From Paenibacillus sp. (GTDB lineage Bacteria > Bacillota > Bacilli > Paenibacillales > YIM-B00363), in the NCBI RefSeq assembly GCF_035645195.1, contig NZ_DASQNA010000030.1, positions 124,001 to 188,000 on the forward strand: a DNA stretch of 64,000 bases. The letters are read 5' to 3'. Both the position numbers and the translations under genes were made by a program. The notes under the pieces are model-generated. The model had not been told where the DNA came from. It saw nothing but the letters and a program-made list of their open reading frames with translations, and ran no database searches. Of the stretch, positions 53,434-61,389 are shown one piece after another (the first letter of the stretch is position 1; the number at the start of each line of letters is the position of its first letter).

Positions 53434-54729
53434 TTACTGATGGTTCGCGATGCTATCCCGGATATTCGCGACGGCTTGATCCAAGGCCGCTTTCGGGTCG
53501 GATCCGTTCCAAATTTCCACGACGGCGGGGTCCAAGTACTGCCAAACATACTGTGTTTCCAGCAGGTTCGGAACACGGTGGCTGTCGTTGATTTGTTTGT
53601 AAAAACCTTGCGTCATCTCGTCTTTCCGAATGTCCGATTCCACGTCTTTGGCCGCCGGAATCGCGCCGGTCAATTCGTTGTTTTTGATTTGCATCTCTTT
53701 CGTAGTAATAAAATGGGCAAACAGCTTGGCGGCATTCGGATATTTCGAATACGAGCTGACAAAGTACGAGGTATAGCCGGCAAGAGGCTTCGCCGTTTCG
53801 CCGCCCGGCAGCTTCGGCATCGGCATGACGCCGACTTCGAACGGAAGCTCGCCGTTGCTGCCGATCGCCCAGCTGCCGTCCAAATTAATGGCCACTTTCC
53901 CTTGCTGCCATAATCCCGTTTTGACGTCGCCCGTAATATCGGCGAGATTCATCGGCAAAATCTCTTTCAGCGATTGGAAAAATTCCATGCCTTTCACGGA
54001 GCCTTCGTTGTTAAGTCCGATATCGGACGTGTCGGTTTCGCCGTTCCCGAAAATATAGCCGCCGTATCCCGTCATAAAGGCGAGGTCGAAAAATCCTACA
54101 TTCCCTTGGAACATGAAGCCGAATTTGTTATTGGCAGGGTCGTTGAATTGCTTCGAGAACGAAATAATGTCGTCCCAGGTTTCGAATTTGGCATCCCCGA
54201 TTAGCTCTTTGTTGTAATAGAGGGAGGTCGTATATACATTCCAGGGATAACCGTACATAATGCCGTCGTAGGTCGCTGCTGCGAGGGCTTCATCCCGGTT
54301 AACCGCTCTTGTGTCTTCTTCGAAATAATCGTTCGGCAAAACAAGCCCGGCTTTCACGGCTTGCACGATTCCTTCGTTTTGCAGCCCGAACACGTCGGCG
54401 CCCGTTCCGGCGGGGCCGTCCGTGGACATCCGGGCGACGCTGTCCCAATAAGCGACGTTTTCGATCGTTACCGGAATGCCGTACTGCTTTTCGAATTCCG
54501 ACGCGGCATGTTCGGCAAACGAATTTTGGTCGTCGTATGTCCAAAACAACAGTTCCGCCCCCGGCTCCGGGACCAGCTCGTCGGTGGCGGCCTGCTGCGA
54601 CCCTTGGGTTTCGGCGGAATCGTCCGACGTCGAACTGTCGCCTCCGGAGCCTCTTGTGCCGGTACTGCAAGCGGCGATCATGAGCGTCATGACGGCGGAC
54701 AATGCCAATAATGCGAGTTTTTTCTTCAT
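53434..54729 (-). CDS. CUT1 ABC-binding lipoprotein (last in operon)
   Basis: 431 residues, AAGGAG ribosome site. Lipobox MIAACS, then a Ser/Asp/Thr/Gln-rich linker and a MalE-like domain (LLFWTYDDQNSFAEHAASEF, YGYPWNVYTTSLYYNKEL, AINLDGSWAIGS) closely related in layout to the binding protein at 45464. Unlike the other three CUT1 loci, it is encoded after the permeases. The operon leader is a nucleoside hydrolase, so a ribosidic or sugar-nucleoside ligand is possible; a maltodextrin-like ligand is the default. Confidence 0.92.
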   Translation of the reverse strand: MKKKLALLALSAVMTLMIAACSTGTRGSGGDSSTSDDSAETQGSQQAATDELVPEPGAELLFWTYDDQNSFAEHAASEFEKQYGIPVTIENVAYWDSVARMSTDGPAGTGADVFGLQNEGIVQAVKAGLVLPNDYFEEDTRAVNRDEALAAATYDGIMYGYPWNVYTTSLYYNKELIGDAKFETWDDIISFSKQFNDPANNKFGFMFQGNVGFFDLAFMTGYGGYIFGNGETDTSDIGLNNEGSVKGMEFFQSLKEILPMNLADITGDVKTGLWQQGKVAINLDGSWAIGSNGELPFEVGVMPMPKLPGGETAKPLAGYTSYFVSSYSKYPNAAKLFAHFITTKEMQIKNNELTGAIPAAKDVESDIRKDEMTQGFYKQINDSHRVPNLLETQYVWQYLDPAVVEIWNGSDPKAALDQAVANIRDSIANHQ

Positions 54730-54787
54730 TTGATTGCTCCTTTTTATTGGTTTTTATCAAACTAGGCAGTCGGGCGATCGCTGAACG

Positions 54788-55624
54788 TCAGCCTTTATCG
54801 GCTCCCGCCGTTAAACCGTCGATCAGATGCCGCTGCATAAGTATGAAAAATATTGTGATCGGCAGTGCGACTAACACGCAGCCGGCTGCAAATACCGTGA
54901 AATCTACCGCGAATGGATTGTTCACGATATCGAATAAACCGATGGCGAGCGTCTTCATCTCGGGAGAACGAAGAACCATCTTAGCGAAAATAAAATCCGT
55001 GAAGGCACCGGTGAAGGTCAGCAGCGACGTAAATACGATAAGCGGCCTTGCCAAAGGAATCACAATGCGGAGGAAAATGCCCAAATGACCGGCGCCGTCG
55101 ATTCTGGCGGCTTCGATCAAGCTTTTCGGAATCGTGTCGAAATAGCTTTTGGCGAACAAGAATTGGAGCGGCGCTCCCGCGGCGTAAACGATAATGAGCG
55201 CAATATGCGTGTTTAGAAGGTTCAATTGATTGAGCAGGATGTAAATGGCGATCATGCTCATAAAGCCTGGAAACAACCCCAGCACGAGCAAAGAGTTCAT
55301 CAGCTGCTTCCGAGAGGGAAAGCGGAACATTGAGAAGGCGTAGCTCGTCGTCAATATCAAAATCGTGCCGAGCAGCATGCTGGGAACCGCTACGGTAAGC
55401 GTATTGAGGTACCATTGACCGAACAGGTAATTCGTGAACAGCTCGCGGTAATGGATCGCCGTAAAATCGCTTGGAAACAGCGTCTCGCTGAAGAGGGAAT
55501 TGCCCGGGCGAAACGAGGAAAGGACGACCCACAGCGCCGGGTACATGCAAACGACCGCGGTCAAGGATAGAAACAGGTAGCTGCCGATTCGCCGTATCAT
55601 GGTTATTGTTGTTTGGCCGATCAT
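54788..55624 (-). CDS. MalG-type ABC permease
   Basis: 278 residues from the ATG at 55624, which overlaps the MalF-type stop (ATGA); a longer frame upstream is a shadow of that gene. Six helices, EAA loop SLIEAARIDGAGHLGIFLRI, C-terminus DGLTAGADKG. 58 bases separate it from the binding protein. Confidence 0.93.
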   Translation of the reverse strand: MIGQTTITMIRRIGSYLFLSLTAVVCMYPALWVVLSSFRPGNSLFSETLFPSDFTAIHYRELFTNYLFGQWYLNTLTVAVPSMLLGTILILTTSYAFSMFRFPSRKQLMNSLLVLGLFPGFMSMIAIYILLNQLNLLNTHIALIIVYAAGAPLQFLFAKSYFDTIPKSLIEAARIDGAGHLGIFLRIVIPLARPLIVFTSLLTFTGAFTDFIFAKMVLRSPEMKTLAIGLFDIVNNPFAVDFTVFAAGCVLVALPITIFFILMQRHLIDGLTAGADKG

Positions 55625-56988
55625 CCGTGACCGCCCTCCTCCTTGAATGCTTTGGTTCGTCCGACATTCCATATGGCGAAAGCGGAGAGGATAATAAAGA
55701 TGAAAATTCCGATCACCGACGCGAAATTGTATTGGCCTTGCTCCATGGACAGCTTGAACAGCCACGTAATCAAAATGTCGGTATGGCCGGCGAATTGATA
55801 GTCCGCGTTGACGGGCTTGCCGTCGGTCAGCAGGTAAATAATATTGAAATTGTTCATATTGGCGACAAACTGCATGATGACGAGCGGCGCCATCGCGTAC
55901 ATAACGGGGGGGTATGTTATAAATCGGAGCTTCTGAAAGCCGTTGGCGCCGTCGATGTCCGCGGCTTCGTACATGTCTTTGGAAATCGTTGATAACACCC
56001 CGATAATCATCAGCATCGAAACCGGAAATCCGATCCAAAAATTGACCAGAACCAGCGTCAGTTTCGCCCAGGCGGGGTCGGAAAGCCAAGGAATTTTGTC
56101 AAGTCCCATGAGGCTTAAGTATTGATTGATCGGCCCGAATTGTCCGTTAAACATGTTGCGCAATATTAAGGTAGATACGAACATGGGAATCGCAAACGGG
56201 ATGATAAAGATCGTCCGCCAAACCTTTTTAAAACGAATGTCGCGCTGCTGCACCACCAACGCAACGACGAAGCCTCCGAAAAAACAAGTCAATGTGCTGG
56301 CTAGCGCCCAAACGCACGTCCAAAGCGTAACCCCGTAAAACGTTCGGCTCCACATTTCGATCCGGAAAATATCGCGAAACGTTTTGAGCCCGTGCCAATC
56401 GACCAGGTTGGCCGGCGGCATCGTTTCCCTCGTGAAATTCGTAAACGCAAGAAGAATCATAAATACGATCGGCATCACCGTGAAAAACAAGACACCCAGC
56501 AGCGGAATCGCAACGGCGATCTGGGCAAACCGGTAATCGGCTACATAACGCAAAGTCATCTTGAAGGTGTGCGGCACCCTGCCTTGCTCGCGAAGTTTGC
56601 CGATCTTGTAAGCATCTTTGATGTTAAGGGCGTAACACCAAAGGATGACGAGCAGGATAAAGACGGTGATCAAACCTTCGATCAACAGGAAGATCGAATG
56701 ATCGCCCATGATCTGTTGATACATTTTTCCGACCTTCTTCATTTGCGTCTCGGTTTCGCCAAGCGTCGCAAGCGACCAAACGGCGTGCGGCAGACGGAAA
56801 AGCGCGGTGTATATACCGAAAACATGAACCGCAAGCATTAGAATGCCTTTGATGAGCTGACGATTGTACATTTGCCCCAATCCCATTGCCAAAACCGATA
56901 ACGCCACAGCGTTTCTTCCATGTTGATGCATGCTTTGCCGCCTGATGCCGTAATCGTTATGCCGCTGCTTGACTGCCGTTTGTCTCAC
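55621..56988 (-). CDS. MalF-type ABC permease with N-terminal extension
   Basis: 455 residues if it starts at the GTG at 56988, 9 bases after GGAG; a TTG at 56997 abuts that site, and a later ATG at MHQHGRN is also possible. Extra N-terminal helices (LAMGLGQMYNRQLIKGILML) as in Bacillus MalF, then the six core helices with EAA loop MYEAADIDGANGFQKLRFITYPPV. It starts 12 bases after the nucleoside hydrolase stop and is plainly in the same operon. Confidence 0.9.
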   Translation of the reverse strand: MRQTAVKQRHNDYGIRRQSMHQHGRNAVALSVLAMGLGQMYNRQLIKGILMLAVHVFGIYTALFRLPHAVWSLATLGETETQMKKVGKMYQQIMGDHSIFLLIEGLITVFILLVILWCYALNIKDAYKIGKLREQGRVPHTFKMTLRYVADYRFAQIAVAIPLLGVLFFTVMPIVFMILLAFTNFTRETMPPANLVDWHGLKTFRDIFRIEMWSRTFYGVTLWTCVWALASTLTCFFGGFVVALVVQQRDIRFKKVWRTIFIIPFAIPMFVSTLILRNMFNGQFGPINQYLSLMGLDKIPWLSDPAWAKLTLVLVNFWIGFPVSMLMIIGVLSTISKDMYEAADIDGANGFQKLRFITYPPVMYAMAPLVIMQFVANMNNFNIIYLLTDGKPVNADYQFAGHTDILITWLFKLSMEQGQYNFASVIGIFIFIILSAFAIWNVGRTKAFKEEGGHG

Positions 56989-57000
56989 TTGCTTCAACTC

Positions 57001-57942
57001 CTATCCGATCTCCAATAATTTCTCGATCCACCGAAAAAAATCGTTCCTGAACCGTTCCGCGTCGACCTGCACGCATATTCGGGCCGTCGGCTCCGCCGGG
57101 CTCGTCCGAGAGAGATCCTCCGTCGTTCGACCCAACGCATCCGGTTCCAAATCCACTTTGAGAAACATCGGCACGGTGCCGACCAACGAGGGAGCTTTGG
57201 CGACGCCTACCGCAAGTGGATCGTGGAGAGCGCAGCCGTTCATGTAGGGATGAAATCTTTTGTATGACTTTATGTAGAAATCCGTGAATTCTCCGAACAA
57301 CGTGCTTGCTTTCGTCCCGATGTTTCTCCATCTCAGCAAATCTTCTTCGGTCAGCAATGCTTTTCGGGTCACGTCGAGGCTGACCAACGTAATGGGAAGC
57401 GCGGATGCGAACACCAGATCGGCGGCTTCCGGGTCGACGTACATATTCGCTTCCGCAAACTTGCTCACGTTTCCGGGGGAAAGAACGGCACCGCCCATGA
57501 TGACGACGTTGCCGATCATTCCGATGATCGCAGGATCTTTCGCAATCGCCTGGGCGAGATTGGTGAGCGGCCCCGTCGTAACGAGCGTAAGATTCCGCTT
57601 ATGCAGGCGGGCTTGTCGGATTATAAAATCCACTGCGCTCTCCGGAGAAACGTCGGCGGCCGCCGCGCCGCCCAGCGTGTCTCCTAAACCATCTTGCCCA
57701 TGGAAATCGGCGAAATATTGCGGCGAGCGTTGAAGCGGTCGGTCCGCGCCCATATAGACCGGCGTATTGCCTCGAAATAAATCGACAATAAACTTGGTAT
57801 TGCGAAAGGTGCAGTGTACCGGGGCCATTCCATAGGAGACGGTGATCCCGAGCAGCTCGATTTCGGGGGAAGCCAACGCATAGGCGATCGCTAATGCGTC
57901 GTCAATCCCCGTGTCTACATCCAAAACCATTTTTACGTTCAT
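57001..57942 (-). CDS. Inosine/uridine-preferring nucleoside hydrolase family
   Basis: 313 residues from the ATG at 57942, 6 bases after GGAG; an ATG 8 codons earlier is less well placed. All family motifs are present: calcium/ribose site DVDTGIDDALA at the N-terminus, HGQDGLGD, TTGPLTNLA, MGGAV, EANMYVDPEAAD and the late HDPLAV. It splits the N-glycosidic bond of ribonucleosides to ribose and base, in the cytoplasm. As first gene of a MalFGE-like operon it implies that the importer brings in its substrate. Confidence 0.92.
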   Translation of the reverse strand: MNVKMVLDVDTGIDDALAIAYALASPEIELLGITVSYGMAPVHCTFRNTKFIVDLFRGNTPVYMGADRPLQRSPQYFADFHGQDGLGDTLGGAAAADVSPESAVDFIIRQARLHKRNLTLVTTGPLTNLAQAIAKDPAIIGMIGNVVIMGGAVLSPGNVSKFAEANMYVDPEAADLVFASALPITLVSLDVTRKALLTEEDLLRWRNIGTKASTLFGEFTDFYIKSYKRFHPYMNGCALHDPLAVGVAKAPSLVGTVPMFLKVDLEPDALGRTTEDLSRTSPAEPTARICVQVDAERFRNDFFRWIEKLLEIG

Positions 57943-57990
57943 ACATAACTCCATTCCCGTTTTCATGCGGAGCTCGATCTCCCAGAATGA

Positions 57991-58078
57991 ATGTAAATCA
58001 ATTTACATAAAAGTGATATAAAGTTACATGAAAATGTATGTTGATTTACAATATAAGGGGGTCGCATCGCTTTGTCAA
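57991..58078 (-). promoter_or_regulatory. Strong promoter with two palindromic operators
   Basis: On the minus strand a consensus -35 TTGACA (58073-58078), 17-base spacer and -10 TATATT (58050-58055) face the nucleoside hydrolase. One operator (58035-58050, minus-strand TGTAAATCAACATACA) overlaps the -10; a second, near-perfect palindrome ATGTAAATCAATTTACAT (57991-58008) lies 43 bases further, about four helical turns. A repressor able to loop or fill both sites is expected. Confidence 0.8.
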
Positions 58079-58259
58079 CGGTAATTTAGGTTTTTTAGGA
58101 GGGGTAGACCCTAACATTCCGTGGTTGTGTCAGGTATTTGAGTGAAAAAAAGCAGGTTTTCGCAGAGGTTGGAGGTTGATGTGTTATGTTATGTGACTTC
58201 GGTCAATCGATAATCGAGGGCAGACCCTTGAGACCAATGCGGGAAGGGAGCTGTCCTCG
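58079..58259. other. Gene-free stretch between operon promoter and DeoR remnant
   Basis: Together with the promoter region this makes about 320 bases without an intact gene. I see no RNA structure or repeat in this part beyond a small GGGG/CCC hairpin near 58100. Confidence 0.3.
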
Positions 58260-58615
58260 TTGACGAAGTACATGGAAATCATTCATATCCGATTATCCGA
58301 GGAAATTCGAGAGCAGGAGCGTCGCGGGGCGGCGGAGCGCATGAAAGAAGAGGCGTACGAAACGCCGATTCAAACCAAAGCGCTGTTGAACGTGGAGAAG
58401 AAGGATCAGATCGCCGCCGCTTCGCTCGTCAATGAGGGCGATGTCATCTATATCGATTCCGGGACGACGGTTTATGAGAGTCGCTCGCCTCCATTGCAGG
58501 ATCTTTGACGGAATCGCAATTGGACAATATGTTTTTCGATAAAGCGTTCCTAGGAGCCAGCGGCCGAAATGAACGGCGCCGCTGCCGCCACAAAGGTAGA
58601 ATACCGTAAAAAATG
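58260..58615 (+). pseudogene. Decayed DeoR-family regulator
   Basis: A TTG-started frame (58260-58508) reads a compressed remnant of a DeoR helix-turn-helix (LSEEIREQERRGAAERMKEE, lacking several residues), then the sensor-domain opening ETPIQTKALLNVEKK and EGDVIYIDSGTT. It then hits a stop. In another frame the downstream sequence continues the family pattern (LTESQLDNMFFDKAFLGASG) to a stop near 58613. Internal deletions plus a frameshift remove most of the protein. It sits divergent from the nucleoside hydrolase operon and may once have repressed it. Confidence 0.75.
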
Positions 58616-58659
58616 CACCGCATTTGTCATCGAAACACGTCGGGCTCGTTCCTTATAAT
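58598..58659 (+). promoter_or_regulatory. Promoter with shared 35-base element (copy 1)
   Basis: A 35-base element (58598-58632), starting AGAATACCGTAAA and ending CATCG, is followed by TATAAT at 58654-58659. The same element (30 of 35 identical) stands at the same distance from TATAAT before the ThuA-like gene. The -35 position (CGAAAC) is poor. Probable AraC-type activator site. Confidence 0.75.
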
Positions 58660-58690
58660 GATGTGGGATTTATTATAGGGAGGGAACGAC

Positions 58691-59773
58691 ATGTCTAAAA
58701 CATACCGCATCGGAATCATCGGCTGCGGCGGCATCGCGAACGGCAAGCATATGCCGGCGCTGAAAAACCAGCCGAACGCCGCGATGGTCGCCTTCTGCGA
58801 TATCGACGAGCAGCGCGCGCGGGAAGCCGCCGAGAAATTCGGCGCGCCGGAAGCCAAGGTGTATACGGATTATAAGGAGCTGCTCTCCGACGCAACGCTC
58901 GACATCGTGCACGTGTGCACGCCGAACGATTCGCATGCCGACATCTCCATCGCCGCGCTCGAAGCGGGCAAGCATGTCATGTGCGAGAAGCCGATGGCGA
59001 AGACGGCGGCCGACGCGCGCCGAATGGTCGAAGCGGCGAAGCGGACGGGCAAGAAGCTGACGATCGGCTACCAAAACCGGTTCCGCGCCGACTCGCAATA
59101 CTTGAAGCGGGTGTGCGACGCCGGCGAGCTGGGCGATATTTATTACGCCAAAGCGCACGCGATCCGCCGCCGCGCCGTGCCGACGTGGGGCGTGTTCTTG
59201 GACGAGGAGAAGCAGGGCGGAGGGCCGCTCATCGATATCGGCACCCATGCGCTCGATTTGACGCTCTGGATGATGAACAACTATAAGCCGAAGGCGGTGC
59301 TCGGGACCGCGTTCCATAAGCTGTCGCAGCGGGAAGGCGCCGCCAACGCATGGGGTTCTTGGGATCCGAAGAAATTCACCGTGGAAGATTCCGCGATGGC
59401 GATGATCACGATGCAGAACGGCGCGACGATCATGCTGGAATCGAGCTGGGCGATCAACCTGGTGCGCACCGGCGAAGCGAAGACGACGCTGTGCGGCACG
59501 GAAGGCGGCGCGGATATGGACGACGGGCTGCGCATCAACGGGGAGAAGTACGGCAAGCTGTTCACGAATCGCATCGAGCTCGACGCCCGAGGCGTAGACT
59601 TCTACGACGGCAGCAAAGAAGATCCGGCCGATCTCGAAATGAAGCTGTGGCTTGCGGCGATCGAGAACGACACCGATCCGGTCGTGACGCCGGAACAGGC
59701 CTGTGTCGTATCCGAAATTCTTGAAGCGGTATACGAATCTTCGAGAACGGGCAAGGCGGTATATTTCGAATAA
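58691..59773 (+). CDS. Gfo/Idh/MocA-family oxidoreductase
   Basis: 360 residues, AGGGAGG ribosome site. Rossmann loop GIIGCGGIANGKHMP, the catalytic-Lys motif CEKPMAKT, and the DIGTHALDLTLWMM helix with the second conserved His/Asp. NAD(P)-dependent oxidation or reduction of a sugar or cyclitol is expected. Its promoter shares a 35-base element with the ThuA/oxidoreductase unit at 62.5 kb, so the two units probably serve one pathway. Confidence 0.92.
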   Translation: MSKTYRIGIIGCGGIANGKHMPALKNQPNAAMVAFCDIDEQRAREAAEKFGAPEAKVYTDYKELLSDATLDIVHVCTPNDSHADISIAALEAGKHVMCEKPMAKTAADARRMVEAAKRTGKKLTIGYQNRFRADSQYLKRVCDAGELGDIYYAKAHAIRRRAVPTWGVFLDEEKQGGGPLIDIGTHALDLTLWMMNNYKPKAVLGTAFHKLSQREGAANAWGSWDPKKFTVEDSAMAMITMQNGATIMLESSWAINLVRTGEAKTTLCGTEGGADMDDGLRINGEKYGKLFTNRIELDARGVDFYDGSKEDPADLEMKLWLAAIENDTDPVVTPEQACVVSEILEAVYESSRTGKAVYFE

Positions 59774-59808
59774 AAAAAGCGGCTCCGCTTCACGCGGGCC
59801 GCTTTTTT
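59773..59808. terminator. Bidirectional terminator
   Basis: AAAAAAGCGGC (59773-59783) pairs with GCCGCTTTTTT (59798-59808). The A/T flanks give a T tract in both directions, ending both the oxidoreductase and the small secreted-protein gene. Confidence 0.92.
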
Positions 59809-59810
59809 CC

Positions 59811-60107
59811 TTAAAAACCTACTTTGTAAGGATCGACGGCCAACACAGGGTCGCCGTTCACGGAAAGCCAGATATAGTAGTACTCGTAATCTACGCCGGT
59901 CGGGTTGATTACATTGCTATAAATGGATTGTTGCAGTTGGAACGTGAGAGCGCCAGTACCTAATTTCGGTGCCGATACCAAAGGGACGTTCACATTCAAA
60001 TGTTTGTCGGAAGAAGAGTCGTACGTAGCGGCGCTCGCCATGCCTGCGAAGGCCAGTTGGCAAGCGAGAATCGCTCCGCCGATCAGCAGCGTGCGTTTCG
60101 TTGTCAT
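59811..60107 (-). CDS. Small secreted protein under c-di-GMP riboswitch
   Basis: 98 residues with GAGGTG ribosome site. A classical signal peptide (TLLIGGAILACQLAFAGMASA, cleavage after about residue 26) precedes a mature chain of about 70 residues rich in Tyr, Asn and Val. No Cys in the mature part. Family not recognised. The riboswitch 43 bases upstream places it under c-di-GMP control, so a surface, biofilm or adhesion role is likely. Confidence 0.78.
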   Translation of the reverse strand: MTTKRTLLIGGAILACQLAFAGMASAATYDSSSDKHLNVNVPLVSAPKLGTGALTFQLQQSIYSNVINPTGVDYEYYYIWLSVNGDPVLAVDPYKVGF

Positions 60108-60149
60108 CCCAATTCACCTCGTTGCGCTCAAAATAAAAAAAGCGCTCCA

Positions 60150-60233
60150 TTCGGTAACTGGCTGCCATTCGCTGTAACGAGAAGGCCCTCTAGTTTTGCG
60201 TCCTTGTCTTTCGACAAGTTTGCCTTTTATCAA
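60150..60233 (-). ncRNA. c-di-GMP-I (GEMM) riboswitch aptamer
   Basis: Minus-strand RNA shows the class I consensus in order: AAAAGGCAAAC, a GAAA-capped hairpin (CTTGTC-GAAA-GACAAG), GGACGCAAAAC, AGAGGGCC, a variable stem, ATGGCAGCC and AGTTACCG. The tetraloop, its receptor-side elements and the G immediately before CAAA (the c-di-GMP rather than cGAMP type) are present. A run of T (60133-60140 as A on the plus strand) follows the aptamer, suggesting a terminator-type expression platform ahead of the secreted-protein gene. Confidence 0.92.
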
Positions 60234-60345
60234 GAAGTGCTTTGCTTCCTAGCGTTAATATTTTAAGAAGATGCTTAGTGATGAAAATATATCAACTTTC
60301 GACATGCCTGTCAATGAGAAAGTTGGTATATTCGCGGCCGCGACG

Positions 60346-61254
60346 TCACAGTTTCGTTTCGCCGGCGATCGAGAGGAACGCTCGAACGATTTCGGGGTGA
60401 TACATCGTTCCGCTGCATCTCTCGATTTCCTGCATCGCTTCTTCCTGCGGGCGCCCTTTCTGATACACGCGATCCACGGTCATGGCGTCGTAGGAATCTA
60501 CGACGGTGATGATGGCGGCCAGCTTGGAAATTTGATTGCCCTGCAGACCGCGAGGATATCCTTTGCCGTCGTAGCGTTCATGATGCTGTTCCACCACTTC
60601 CCCGACGATTTTCAAATCGGGCATGCCCGTTTCTTCCAGCAGCCGCCGTCCGTATACCGTATGCAGCTTCATCTGCTCGAACTCTTCGTCGGTCAGTTTG
60701 GACGGTTTGTTGAGAATGTGCTCCGGGATTTGCGTTTTGCCGACGTCATGCAGGAAGCCCGCCAAGTTCAAAACGTAGATTTCGTAAGGGGAAAGCCCCA
60801 TTCTCTCTCCTACGAGGGTAGCCAACTTTTTGATCCGGTTGCAGTGGTCGGAGGTGTACCCGTCTTTCTCTTCGATTTTCACGGCGAGGTCGAACAATTT
60901 TTGAATGGATCCGCTGTAATTATGAAAATAAGGCCGGGAGACGACGTATAAGATTTCGGTTTCCCCGACGGCGACGAACATCGCCATCTCGGTAATCATA
61001 TGCGCGGTAACGGAATCGCCCGGGCTCAGGACGACGTCCCCTTCCGGGCGTTTCCAAATCAATTGTCCGGATAAAATATAAATATATTCGAGCGCTTCCC
61101 AGCCTTCTTCGGGAGCGAGGTAAGAGCTGACGCCGTCTTCCAGCTTATGATGAATGATTTCCGTGCCGTCGCCGGTCGTGATCAAGGAGAAGAGCTGACC
61201 TTTCATGGGTACGGACTCGATGTATTCGCCTTTTCGATGGACTCTGACCCTCAT
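60346..61254 (-). CDS. HD-GYP c-di-GMP phosphodiesterase with cupin sensor
   Basis: 302 residues. The N-terminal half (about 20-110) is a cupin-like beta barrel (YIYILSGQLIWKRPEGDVVLSPGD). The C-terminal half is an HD-GYP domain: HD pair in AGFLHDVGKTQIP, the later metal ligands in HTVYG and VEQHHERYDGKGYP, and the GYP signature in GKGYPRGLQG. It should degrade c-di-GMP in the cytoplasm. It is the gene directly upstream, same strand, of the c-di-GMP riboswitch, 113 bases away. Confidence 0.92.
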   Translation of the reverse strand: MRVRVHRKGEYIESVPMKGQLFSLITTGDGTEIIHHKLEDGVSSYLAPEEGWEALEYIYILSGQLIWKRPEGDVVLSPGDSVTAHMITEMAMFVAVGETEILYVVSRPYFHNYSGSIQKLFDLAVKIEEKDGYTSDHCNRIKKLATLVGERMGLSPYEIYVLNLAGFLHDVGKTQIPEHILNKPSKLTDEEFEQMKLHTVYGRRLLEETGMPDLKIVGEVVEQHHERYDGKGYPRGLQGNQISKLAAIITVVDSYDAMTVDRVYQKGRPQEEAMQEIERCSGTMYHPEIVRAFLSIAGETKL

Positions 61255-61389
61255 CTTCCAGATCTCTCCCCCAGGTTCGATTGCATTCAGTATATCACTC
61301 GCGCTTCGGATATGGAGAATTATGTTGAAATTTGTCGAGTTTTATACAATTTTGCGGCAATCTCGAGCTGACGGGACGGACGCATTCTG

